A DNA stretch of 25,764 bases. It comes from a virus. Made by a program: the position numbers and the translations under genes. Shown in pieces: positions 1 to 6,453 of this stretch. Numbering within the stretch: the stretch's first letter is position 1; every line of letters starts with the position of its first letter. Location of the stretch: positions 1 through 25,764 of IMG/VR virus record IMGVR_UViG_3300046167_000023; one strand, 5' to 3'. The notes below the pieces were generated by a model, which was given only the letters and a program-made list of their open reading frames with translations, was not told the origin of the DNA and made no database searches.

Positions 1-97
1 TCTTGGTTCTGTGGATTGCGCTGTGGACGACAGCCGCCATGCGCTCGTCCACGCCTGACAGCTTATCGCGGCTGCGTGCTGATAGTTTGAACGTCAT
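1..97 (-). CDS. Endolysin N-terminus, M15/VanY-like peptidase (partial)
   Basis: The window holds only the first 32 codons, and the frame runs open off the left edge. The protein starts MTFKLSARSRDKLSGVDERM. Phage M15-family (VanY-like, L-Ala-D-Glu or D-Ala-D-Ala) peptidoglycan peptidases typically begin this way, with a FKLS-xRS-xxxLxGV stretch and a following helix (here AAVVHSAIHR) before the zinc-binding domain. The catalytic His/Asp residues lie outside the window, so the enzyme class rests on the N-terminus and on position. Its ATG overlaps the stop of the holin gene by 4 nt (ATGA), which suggests translational coupling of holin and endolysin. The expected role is to cut the cell wall at the end of infection once the holin lets it through. 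Confidence 0.65.
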   Translation of the reverse strand, partial: MTFKLSARSRDKLSGVDERMAAVVHSAIHRTK

Positions 98-471
98 TTC
101 GTCACCTGTTTAACCTTTTCATATGATCTCATGCCAGCCAATCCGAGCATACCCGTCAGCACCGGCATCATCACCGACATGTCGGCTTGCGGAACCATGA
201 ACCCAAACCCCGCAGCTATTGGCGAGATCAGGAAGTTGACCGCCAGCCCGAGAACGCACACATAGCCGCAGAGCGGCCTCCACGACGCTTGGAACCAGTT
301 TCCAGCTGCCTCGGCTTTGTTGACCTCTATCTGCGCCAGCATGGCCTGCTGAGCTTGCTTGTCGGCAAGCGTGGCCAGCTCGTGCGCCATCTTGGCAGCG
401 GCATCCTTGTCTTGGATAAACTTGCCAGCGAGATCCGTTGCAGGCCCGATCAAGGCGCTCAGGATGCTCAT
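94..471 (-). CDS. Holin of the 3-TM gene-transfer-release type
   Basis: This 125-aa membrane protein begins MSILSALIGPATDLAGKF. It has a polar, helical N-terminal half (residues 10-58), then ASWRPLCGYV at 62-71, a hydrophobic segment at about 67-90 and another at 100-114. It ends in GMLGLAGMRSYEKVKQ. The W-R-P-x-x-G-(Y/W) motif before the first TM and the GMLGL-G-(L/M)R-(S/T)-(Y/F)EK ending are hallmarks of the GTA holin family (Holin_3TMs, PF11351, from memory). It would open the inner membrane at lysis. The ATG at 471 overlaps the upstream stop in ATGA. An in-frame start 33 nt further upstream has no such overlap and would lie inside the preceding gene. The endolysin follows immediately. 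Confidence 0.8.
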   Translation of the reverse strand: MSILSALIGPATDLAGKFIQDKDAAAKMAHELATLADKQAQQAMLAQIEVNKAEAAGNWFQASWRPLCGYVCVLGLAVNFLISPIAAGFGFMVPQADMSVMMPVLTGMLGLAGMRSYEKVKQVTK

Positions 472-665
472 TTCTTGCCCCCGTTCACATATAGACCGAA
501 CCACGCCGCTCCGGCGCCCACGATCACGCTGACAAAGCCTGCCTGCGCGTTGTTTGGCAAATCAAGCGCCATGAACCAGCTACACGTCTGATAAAACACG
601 ACCATGTAACTCAGGATAAGCAGGCGCGGAACAATGCGCCAAGCGTCTAGTTTCTCTGGTGTCAT
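468..665 (-). CDS. Small two-TM membrane protein, lysis cassette
   Basis: The 65-aa product starts MTPEKLDAWRIVPRLL and has two hydrophobic segments, about residues 11-33 and 42-60, with a short lysine-ended tail (GGKK). I remember similar short proteins beginning MTPEKL-AWR from marine phages, annotated as hypothetical. The topology suits a second holin, an antiholin or a pinholin-like partner, but nothing in the sequence decides between these. The ATG at 665 is preferred because AGAGG lies 7 nt upstream. A TTG codon 6 nt earlier is in frame but sits almost on top of that site. The gene sits 2 nt after the preceding stop and overlaps the holin start by 4 nt. Confidence 0.7.
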   Translation of the reverse strand: MTPEKLDAWRIVPRLLILSYMVVFYQTCSWFMALDLPNNAQAGFVSVIVGAGAAWFGLYVNGGKK

Positions 666-667
666 AT

Positions 668-922
668 TCAAACCTCTATGTTGATGTTAGTGCCTTGCGG
701 CCTGTCAGCATTGGTCTTGGTGCCGAACTTATCATAACCGTTGCCCAGATCCAACTTCTGCTCCCGAAGCGCCTCCAAATGCGTGTGGTTGGCCCTATGC
801 TCCTTTGTTACCCTCTGCTCCACCAGATGCGCCTCTATACGCTCGCGCGTCTGCGTTTGCTGGTGTATGTCCGACTGCACGTTGAACGGTGCAGAGCCTA
901 TGCCGCTCACACCGTCAGCCAT
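668..922 (-). CDS. Small hydrophilic helical protein of unknown function
   Basis: The 84-aa protein starts MADGVSGIGSAPFNVQSD. It has a charged, probably helical central part (about residues 20-60, with TRERIEAHLVEQRVTKEH) and a polar C-terminus (DRPQGTNINIEV). There is no TM segment or signal peptide and I recognise no family. The start at 922 forms TGATG with the stop of the upstream TM protein, and GAGG lies 5 nt before it. A longer in-frame start at 1000 would overlap the upstream gene by 79 nt, so it is rejected. Its position among lysis membrane proteins suggests a lysis accessory or minor structural role. That is inference from context only. Confidence 0.65.
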   Translation of the reverse strand: MADGVSGIGSAPFNVQSDIHQQTQTRERIEAHLVEQRVTKEHRANHTHLEALREQKLDLGNGYDKFGTKTNADRPQGTNINIEV

Positions 923-1383
923 CAGCGCCTCACCGCAATCCAGACAAAGCCAAACAGCGCGCCAACGCAAATCAGAAACAGCAGCAAGCCAGCCGCCCAC
1001 GCAATGATCGTTTCCTTGCGCTCGATGCGTTTATACATCGCATCCTTCTGCTTCTGCCGGATCTCGTTTTCCATGCGGATCAGTTCCTGCCACGCAGACG
1101 GGCCAAGCGTTTCGCTAATCATCTTACGCAGCTCGTCGCGCATATTCTCGCGCTGCTTCTTCTGCACAAACAGATCCATCGCCTGCTGCTCGACGCTGCC
1201 GAAGCTCTGATACCATTTTGGGTTTTCTACGCGCTTCGCTGCAAAGTCGAAGTCGCTGATCGCCTTAGACCAGCGCCCCAGATCGCCAGCCATGCCCTCC
1301 AGATCCCGCCCGATCTGGCAGCCCTTGCGTATTGCGTTGAACGCTGTGGACGCTGCCATGATTGCGGTCGCTGGATCTATCAT
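922..1383 (-). CDS. C-terminal single-TM protein of marine-phage type
   Basis: This 153-aa protein has a soluble helical N-terminal domain (MIDPATAIMAASTAFNAIRK; GRDLEGMAGDLGRWSKAISD at 25-44) and an NPKWYQSFGSVEQQAMD segment at 54-70. A charged coiled-coil-like stretch follows (80-125), then a C-terminal TM helix at about 126-150 ending in Arg-Arg. I recall relatives with the pattern DLGxW-(A/S)-x-AxSD-xxF and NPKW-(Y/F) from cyanophages and other marine phages, of unknown function. The tail anchor and position next to the holin suggest a membrane protein acting late, perhaps at lysis (a spanin-like or holin-regulating role). No lipobox or spanin pair is evident. The next gene starts within its stop codon. 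Confidence 0.7.
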   Translation of the reverse strand: MIDPATAIMAASTAFNAIRKGCQIGRDLEGMAGDLGRWSKAISDFDFAAKRVENPKWYQSFGSVEQQAMDLFVQKKQRENMRDELRKMISETLGPSAWQELIRMENEIRQKQKDAMYKRIERKETIIAWAAGLLLFLICVGALFGFVWIAVRR

Positions 1384-1386
1384 GGC

Positions 1387-1620
1387 TCATCGCTCCATTA
1401 GCCTGTCTATTTTCTCTTCGATGCGATCAAAGCGCGCCACGATCTGCGCCATGACGGCTGTGCTGTCTGCCTTGGTGACGTAATCTTTAGCCATTTCTTC
1501 GCGGGTCTTGTTCAGCAGAATATTGAGGCGCTGCATCTCGTCCACAGCGCTCTTCAATACCCAGCCGATCAGGCCCAATCCGGCAGTCAATGCCGCCGTC
1601 CAGAGCATGTCAGCGTCCAT
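1387..1620 (-). CDS. N-terminal TM plus coiled-coil protein (Rz/XhlA-like topology)
   Basis: The 77-aa product has one hydrophobic N-terminal segment (residues 5-23, LWTAALTAGLGLIGWVLK). A charged helix follows, containing LNILLNKTREEMAKDYVTK and ending RFDRIEEKIDRLMER, which reads as heptads and predicts a coiled coil. This topology is shared by phage i-spanins and XhlA-like hemolysin-type proteins. The LNKTREEVA-x-(E/D)YVT-like motif recurs in hypothetical phage proteins I remember near lysis genes. A type II membrane protein with a periplasmic coiled coil is the likely form. Its ATG sits inside the preceding TGA (TGATG), and the next gene starts 3 nt after its stop. The lysis role is inferred. 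Confidence 0.7.
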   Translation of the reverse strand: MDADMLWTAALTAGLGLIGWVLKSAVDEMQRLNILLNKTREEMAKDYVTKADSTAVMAQIVARFDRIEEKIDRLMER

Positions 1621-1907
1621 CAGTAAGACCCTTCCCAGACGCGCATCTTGGCGAACTCGCCTGACATCATCTTGCGCTTGACGACCTCCTTGGCCGCCTC
1701 CGTGTCAGACCATGACACACCGGCCTCCTTGAGCCATGCGCCAAGCACAGCGCCGTCTACGAAGCCAACAAGCCGGTTTTCGCCTGACATGCCTATGCCA
1801 GCGTCTTTCGCTGCCTGCGCGTCTCTGAGCGACTGGCTGACGTCGTGACGCTGCTTGATGACCATGTGGTCATGCTCAAAGTCGATATTTTCCGAAATCT
1901 TCGCCAT
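1620..1907 (-). CDS. Conserved head-region protein of unknown function
   Basis: The 95-aa soluble protein starts MAKISENIDFEHDHMVIKQR and contains ENRLVGFVDGAVLGAWLKEA followed by GVSWSDTEAAKEVVKRKM and a C-terminal GEFAKMRVWEGSY. The pattern WLKEAGV-W-D-TEA-x-x-x-VVKRK-x-x-SG-(D/E)F-x-K-x-R-x-WEG-(T/S)Y is familiar from many podophage genomes, where it lies just after head genes. From memory it has no assigned function; a minor capsid or head-completion role is plausible. No strong Shine-Dalgarno is seen (an A/G-rich stretch lies upstream). The gene starts 3 nt after the previous stop, and the next gene overlaps its stop (TGATG). Confidence 0.75.
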   Translation of the reverse strand: MAKISENIDFEHDHMVIKQRHDVSQSLRDAQAAKDAGIGMSGENRLVGFVDGAVLGAWLKEAGVSWSDTEAAKEVVKRKMMSGEFAKMRVWEGSY

Positions 1908-1910
1908 GTC

Positions 1911-2102
1911 TTATTTCTTCTTGGCGCGTTTCGTTGGTGCGGGTGCAGGCGCTGGCTCAACATCGCCAAGCACTTTCATTGCGTCTGGGCGAACGCGCAT
2001 CAGCGTTTCAACCTCTGCGCTTGGCAGCTCGGCGTTGTCGCCTTTGACCAGCTTGCCAATTGACGTGTGAACCTTGTGGCCTACAACTAAAACTTTTTTC
2101 AT
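1911..2102 (-). CDS. Small DUF7210-like protein downstream of capsid gene
   Basis: This 63-aa protein begins MKKVLVVGHKVHTSIGKLVK, then reads GDNAELPSAEVETLMRVRP. It ends in a Pro/Ala stretch (EPAPAPAPTK) and a basic tail (RAKKK). A short beta-rich start with a (S/T)-x-G-(K/R)-L-x-x-GD-x-x-x-LP-x-x-E core is common in small phage proteins beside head genes, recently grouped as DUF7210 as far as I recall. A structural or head-completion role is possible but unproven. A GAGGG site lies 7 nt before the ATG. The gene lies just beyond the stem-loop that follows the capsid gene, so its transcript is probably readthrough. Confidence 0.7.
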   Translation of the reverse strand: MKKVLVVGHKVHTSIGKLVKGDNAELPSAEVETLMRVRPDAMKVLGDVEPAPAPAPTKRAKKK

Positions 2103-2120
2103 GTCGATCCCTCGTTAAGC

Positions 2121-2146
2121 AGAGGGGGCGTGAAGCCGCCCCCTCT
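2121..2146 (-). terminator. Strong stem-loop after the capsid gene
   Basis: A perfect 10-bp inverted repeat (AGAGGGGGCG / CGCCCCCTCT) with a 6-nt loop lies 10 nt past the capsid stop codon. Neither strand has a real U-tract after it, so it is not a classic intrinsic terminator. In phages a stem-loop here often limits readthrough, or protects the 3' end of abundant capsid mRNA. Both are inferred; the hairpin itself is directly visible. Confidence 0.7.
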
Positions 2147-2155
2147 TGTAGTATA

Positions 2156-3112
2156 TTACGATGTGGTGTTGTCGTAAATCGCGCCGTTGGCTTTCTCGTT
2201 TTTCGAGCAAAGCGCCAGCTCTGTAGTCACCTGACGTGTAGTGTTGTCGCCATTTTTGGCCAAGGCAACGTTCTTGGTTCCACGCAATACTGCGCATTCC
2301 CACATGTTGTCCTGCAGCACGAACACGTCACGGCTACGGTTTTCGCGTGACGGCATGAATTGAACCGTACCCCACGGTGTCACGTAGACTGCAAGCGACT
2401 TGACCACAGTCTCGTCACCGGCTTGTACCGCTGAACGCTGGTTGTTGTTACCAGTGAAGCCCAGAGCAACATTCATCTGGAAGGCTGACAGATATACTGT
2501 ATCTGGCTTGCCGCCTTCTTCCCAGATTGACTGCATAACGTCGTCAAACTTGGCCTGCGAAAACGCAGTTGGTGTGCCATCGTCTGTACGCGCGTCTGAG
2601 CCGTCGCCGGTTGGGTTTGCACCAGAGTTACCAGACTGGAAGTTTACGTTTGTAATCAACCATGATGGTACACCACCAGTTTTACGCGCAGCAGTGTTTG
2701 ACCCTACTACGTTACCTTGGTTGGCAAACAACGCTTTTTCGATGTCGAGCTTCTGCTCTTTAGCGATAAGCAATGTTTGATACGCCATTTCTTTGGCGCG
2801 GCCAGCATTGTCCACCGCTTCATCGGTATCGGAAATAACCACAGCGTTCTTAAAAATCTGGGTTCTCGCTCCGAGGCGCACAGTCGGCGTAACGGCATCG
2901 GCAGATGTCGCGTCACCTTCAATGTGAGCGTTTACGGCTGACGCGCGCAACGCTTGTGTTTGCCACTCAACCAGAGTGTTTTTAGCTTTTGTTTTAGCAG
3001 ACTTGCTGTAAAACGGTGTCTCAGATGGGTCTACATTGTAGATTACATCTGCCAAATCTTCACGGATTCCTACGGAATCATATGTGTCGAATGTATTTGC
3101 CGGTTGGGCCAT
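2156..3112 (-). CDS. Major capsid protein, SU10/DUF5309 family
   Basis: This 318-aa protein starts MAQPANTFDTYDSVGIREDL and continues ADVIYNVDPSETPFYSKSAK. That N-terminal signature (TYD-x-x-G-x-REDL-D-I/VYNI/V-P-ETPF) defines the SU10-type major capsid family formerly called DUF5309, an HK97-fold coat protein. Later segments include EKQKLDIEKALFANQG-like helix sequence (E-loop/spine region), VYLSAFQMNVALGFTGNN, and the C-terminal strands VYVTPWGTVQFMPSRE and DVFVLQDNMWECAVLRGT. The length is normal for the family. It follows the scaffold gene by 20 nt, with AAGGA upstream of the ATG. It forms the icosahedral shell around the scaffold, with the portal at one vertex. I see no N-terminal prodomain protease site. 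Confidence 0.92.
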   Translation of the reverse strand: MAQPANTFDTYDSVGIREDLADVIYNVDPSETPFYSKSAKTKAKNTLVEWQTQALRASAVNAHIEGDATSADAVTPTVRLGARTQIFKNAVVISDTDEAVDNAGRAKEMAYQTLLIAKEQKLDIEKALFANQGNVVGSNTAARKTGGVPSWLITNVNFQSGNSGANPTGDGSDARTDDGTPTAFSQAKFDDVMQSIWEEGGKPDTVYLSAFQMNVALGFTGNNNQRSAVQAGDETVVKSLAVYVTPWGTVQFMPSRENRSRDVFVLQDNMWECAVLRGTKNVALAKNGDNTTRQVTTELALCSKNEKANGAIYDNTTS

Positions 3113-3132
3113 TGTCGTTTCCTTTCAAGGAG

Positions 3133-4116
3133 TTAGCTTTTTAACATCAAGCTCAATGCGTCGTCGATTGAGCCTGTCTTCTGCAAGCGCTGTTGCGCTT
3201 TTTTACGGGTTGCAGCCTGTCCGTCTGGGCGTTTCTTTGCACCAGCTTTGACAACGGGTCGAACGCCATCAGCTTTTGACTGTGACTTCTGCCTATTGGC
3301 AACCAGTTGACGATACTTGCGCGCGTCGTTTAACGCCCGCACATATCTCGCATCAGACACGCCAGCCATTTCCTCCGGCGTGAAGCCGTAGTGAACGCCT
3401 GTGTCTATGATGCCCGCCTTCAGCTTTTCGCCTTTGTCGGGATCTGCGATTTCGGGGATATACTGCTTCAACACTTCCGCTTGCTCGGCAAGGTAGGCTT
3501 GTCTAGCCGCTTGCTGTTGCTGCGCTTGTTGCTGATGCATTCCCCGCAACTGGACTAATTGCTGGTCGTGCGCGGCCTTTGCCTCGTCATATGTGAGCTT
3601 CGCTTCCATGTATCCAATTGGATCTTGGTCAAAAAGCTCTTTCGACGGTGGGGTTGGGGCTTGCAGACCACCTTGCTGGGCTTGTTGATACATAGCCAAG
3701 ACTTGTTGCTGCTGTTGGGCCAATGCCTGAGACTGCTCCTTGTATTTCTTTTCCAAGGCAGCATTTTCCTGCATTTTTTGATTGATGTAACCCTGACCCG
3801 CCGCAGATTGCTTTAACTGATCCAGTGTCCAACGCTCTTCTTTGCCGTTAATTTTAACGGGGATGAGGTTGGTGTCTTCAGCCGCCTCTACTAGGTCGTC
3901 GTCATCAATTTGGTCATCTTCGACATATTCTGCGTCTTCTATGTCTTCGCCGGATGCCTCGACGTCATCATCGCCCTCCGCAACATCTTCAACTGCTTCG
4001 CTCTCAACGTCTTGAGTTGGCGCTTCAGCTGCTTCCACTGCTTCGCTTTGATTTTCTTCACTTGGCTCTGGGGCCAACATTGCCTCTACGGCATTATCTA
4101 GGCTAGTCGCTTCCAC
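3133..4116 (-). CDS. Capsid scaffolding protein
   Basis: The 327-aa protein has the usual layout of phage scaffolds. Residues about 15-85 are very acidic (DDDVEASGEDIEDAEYVEDD). A VKINGKEERWTLDQLKQSA segment lies at 87-105 and a long Gln/Ala-rich helical region at 112-220 (ALAQQQQQVLAMYQQAQQ). A basic C-terminus (275-312) is followed by a short helix ending DDALSLMLKS. The VKI-GKEE-x-x-LD-L-x-x-A-QG-x-x-I-QKMQE pattern is typical of scaffolds beside DUF5309 coat genes. It would direct procapsid assembly and then leave. The start is GTG at 4116, 4 nt after the previous stop, with AAGGA about 9 nt upstream. An ATG at 4080 is an alternative. The next gene is the coat protein, the expected partner. 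Confidence 0.88.
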   Translation of the reverse strand: MEATSLDNAVEAMLAPEPSEENQSEAVEAAEAPTQDVESEAVEDVAEGDDDVEASGEDIEDAEYVEDDQIDDDDLVEAAEDTNLIPVKINGKEERWTLDQLKQSAAGQGYINQKMQENAALEKKYKEQSQALAQQQQQVLAMYQQAQQGGLQAPTPPSKELFDQDPIGYMEAKLTYDEAKAAHDQQLVQLRGMHQQQAQQQQAARQAYLAEQAEVLKQYIPEIADPDKGEKLKAGIIDTGVHYGFTPEEMAGVSDARYVRALNDARKYRQLVANRQKSQSKADGVRPVVKAGAKKRPDGQAATRKKAQQRLQKTGSIDDALSLMLKS

Positions 4117-4120
4117 GGTG

Positions 4121-4363
4121 CTAGTTCCTTCGTTTGCGATCTAAAATGACCTCTGCTGCAATCGCAGCGTCGAGTGCGTCACCGATCTTGTTTAACGCAC
4201 GCAGTATTGCGTGCGCCTCCTCGCGCATCTCTATATCGGAGGCTGCGCTGTTGGCGAAGATACGCATTTGCTCCTCACGAACATCGTCCACGAACGTCTG
4301 AAACGCCGTGTCATTCTTTAGCCGCTTTGCGTCATCGGCTTGTATGCGGATGTCAGCGCTCAC
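4121..4363 (-). CDS. Small helical protein between portal and scaffold
   Basis: The 80-aa, wholly helical and charged protein reads MSADIRIQADDAKRLKNDTA, then FVDDVREEQMRIFANSA, then REEAHAILRALNKIGDALDA, with a basic end (DRKRRN). Similar short proteins with S-x-A-x-LR-x-x-A-E-A-x-RLL-x-D and REEAHA-(I/V)-(V/L)-RAL sit in the same slot in marine podophages, from memory, without a function. The GTG start overlaps the portal stop by 4 nt (GTGA), implying translational coupling; the upstream ribosome-binding site (AGGGT) is weak. A head-assembly or scaffold-accessory role is inferred from position only. Confidence 0.72.
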   Translation of the reverse strand: MSADIRIQADDAKRLKNDTAFQTFVDDVREEQMRIFANSAASDIEMREEAHAILRALNKIGDALDAAIAAEVILDRKRRN

Positions 4364-6452
4364 TGTGGTGTACCCTGAGCCATGCCGCCGATCATGCGAA
4401 CTTTATCCTGCTCGGCCTTGATGCGCGCCACGTCTACGGCAGTGCCGTATTGGCCATATACCTTGGCTGCGTCCACCATGAGATCCTGAGCCATCTGATC
4501 GCGCTTCAGATCGTTGTCGGCGGCTGCTTTCTGCGCATCAAGCTGCAGCTTCATCATGTCTGACTGCATCTTGCCCTGCACCTTGATCTGCTCAGCCTGC
4601 AGGAATGCGGCGTTTGGATCTTGCGCCTGCCCCTGCTGCGCCATCATAGCCTGCTGTTGCTGCTGCATCTGTAGCATCTGCATCTCGATTTCTGGCGTAA
4701 TCGGCGCGAAATAGCGGTCGGCATTGCGTACACCTGACAGCGCCAGACTGTCTGCCAGTGTGTTGCGGATGTTGGTCAGCGATACCAAGCCATTCATCGG
4801 GCCATATTGCTGGTAAACCATCTGCTGCATCTGCAGTGCTTGGTTCAATGCCATCTGCTTTTCTTCTTCGCGGCCAGTTCCAAGCCCGACGTTGATGCTG
4901 ATGTCCATCGACGTATCCCAGACACGCGGATCGACGGGGATATATTGCCCGTTCATCCGCATCATAACCTCTTCGTCCATGTTCTTGTTCATCAGGCGCA
5001 GCATGACGCCAAACAAGTCACGCAGGCCGTCAGCCAAGTTGCGCACCATCACCTCTGTCTGGCCCGCAGCGGCCTGCACAGACGCCTGAACGGCTGCCTT
5101 GGTGGTAGACTGCAGTGCGTCAGGATTAAGCCCCACAGAGGCGCTTGTAACGCCCGTCTTCTGCTCGGTGAGCTGATCCATATACGCAAGCGCAGATAGC
5201 GTCTGACCGGCGACAAACGGCACGCTGAGATCCTGCACAGATCCGGCTTGGCGCATCCGCACAAGTGAGCCAATTTCGTTATTTAGGACATCGTCTATAT
5301 TTACTGCGCCATCCACGATACCAATGCGCGGATTGTTGGTCATCGCCACGTTGTCCAAGATGCCACGCAGAATAGACGTCGCTGCATCTTGGTCGTTTTC
5401 CACCAGTTCAGAAAGGCTGTGTCCGTACCAGCTGTGTGGCTCTGGGTCGATCTCAAACTTGGCAAACGGGATCTCGTCGCACGGCATGAAGTCTAGCAGC
5501 TCGTATGATGTGCCGCCGCAGAGAAACTTGTACAGCACCGGCACGCCGGTTCCGTCAACATCCATACGCATGTAGGCTTCTGTGATGCCCACAAGCTTCA
5601 TGGACGGGTCTAGCTCGTCTTCGTCTGACAAGTCTTCCTCGTAGCCTTGGCGCTCAAGAACCTCTGCGCCAGACATGTCGTTTGTGCCGTCGAAATGGCG
5701 TCAGGTTGGATATGACCTCGAAGTCGAAAGCCCATCTCGACCAGATCGCCGACGCGCATGTCTGTGCGGTGCGCCACGACATATGCGTCATCAAATGAGC
5801 GGCAGTCGCGGTTTACGAAAAACTCTTCCGGCGGGATGCTTTCGATACGCAGCTCGCCCTTCATCTCCGTGCGGCTAATCTTGACCGAATGGACAGGAAG
5901 CTCGATCTGCATGCCCATCTCGTCGATCTCGATGGACATTTCCATGGTATGCTCGATCACGTCCACGTTATCCTCTTGGATCAGAAACGTGTATTCGTCA
6001 TCAGATAGGTCGGTGTAGGTGTAGATTTCCGCAACGGGATAATCGTGCCAATACGCCTTCACGATGCCCTGCTTCTTCACCATGGCGTCTTGGAAGGCGT
6101 CGTTTAGCACGCGGTAGCCGTTCAAACGCGTAAACTCGTGCTGGATGTAGCTGGTGGCCTGCTCAGCCAGCGCAACGTCTTCTGGCCCCTTCGGGATAAA
6201 CTCTACCGGCCTCGCGGTGGACATGAAGATCCGCATCAGGCTTGGCTTCACAGAGCGTACGGTATCCCGTACCTTTGTGGCCACAACCTTGCTCCGACCG
6301 TCTTCGTGGCCAATATCAACCTCGCCGTCGTAGTAGCGCTGCGCCTTGATGCGGTCTTCGCTGATCTCGCTCTCAACGAAGTCAACGGCCTCGCTGATCG
6401 CATTCTGCACGATGCTTTCGATTTCACGACGATCTTTTGGCTGTGGTTGCAT
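4360..6452 (-). CDS. Portal protein, P22-like, broken by two 1-nt insertions
   Basis: The portal is a ring of subunits at one vertex; DNA enters and leaves through it. The N-terminal frame runs from 6452 to residue 242 (RVGDLVEMGF). The remainder starts near MSGAEVLERQGYEEDLSDED and runs to 4360. Removing one A from 5727-5729 and one from 5693-5695 (plus strand) joins them through DFEVISNLTPFDGTND, giving 696 aa; the length matches (2093 = 697 codons + 2). Portal features include IPPEEFFVNRDCRSFDDAYV, then WYGHSLSEL, NNPRIGIVDGAVNIDDVLNN, VGLNPDALQSTTKAAVQ and a Gln-rich C-terminal helix (the barrel). I read the breaks as consensus errors. A single 1-nt deletion past the in-frame TGA is a less natural alternative. 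GGAG lies 6 nt before the ATG. Confidence 0.88.
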
Positions 6453-6453
6453 G

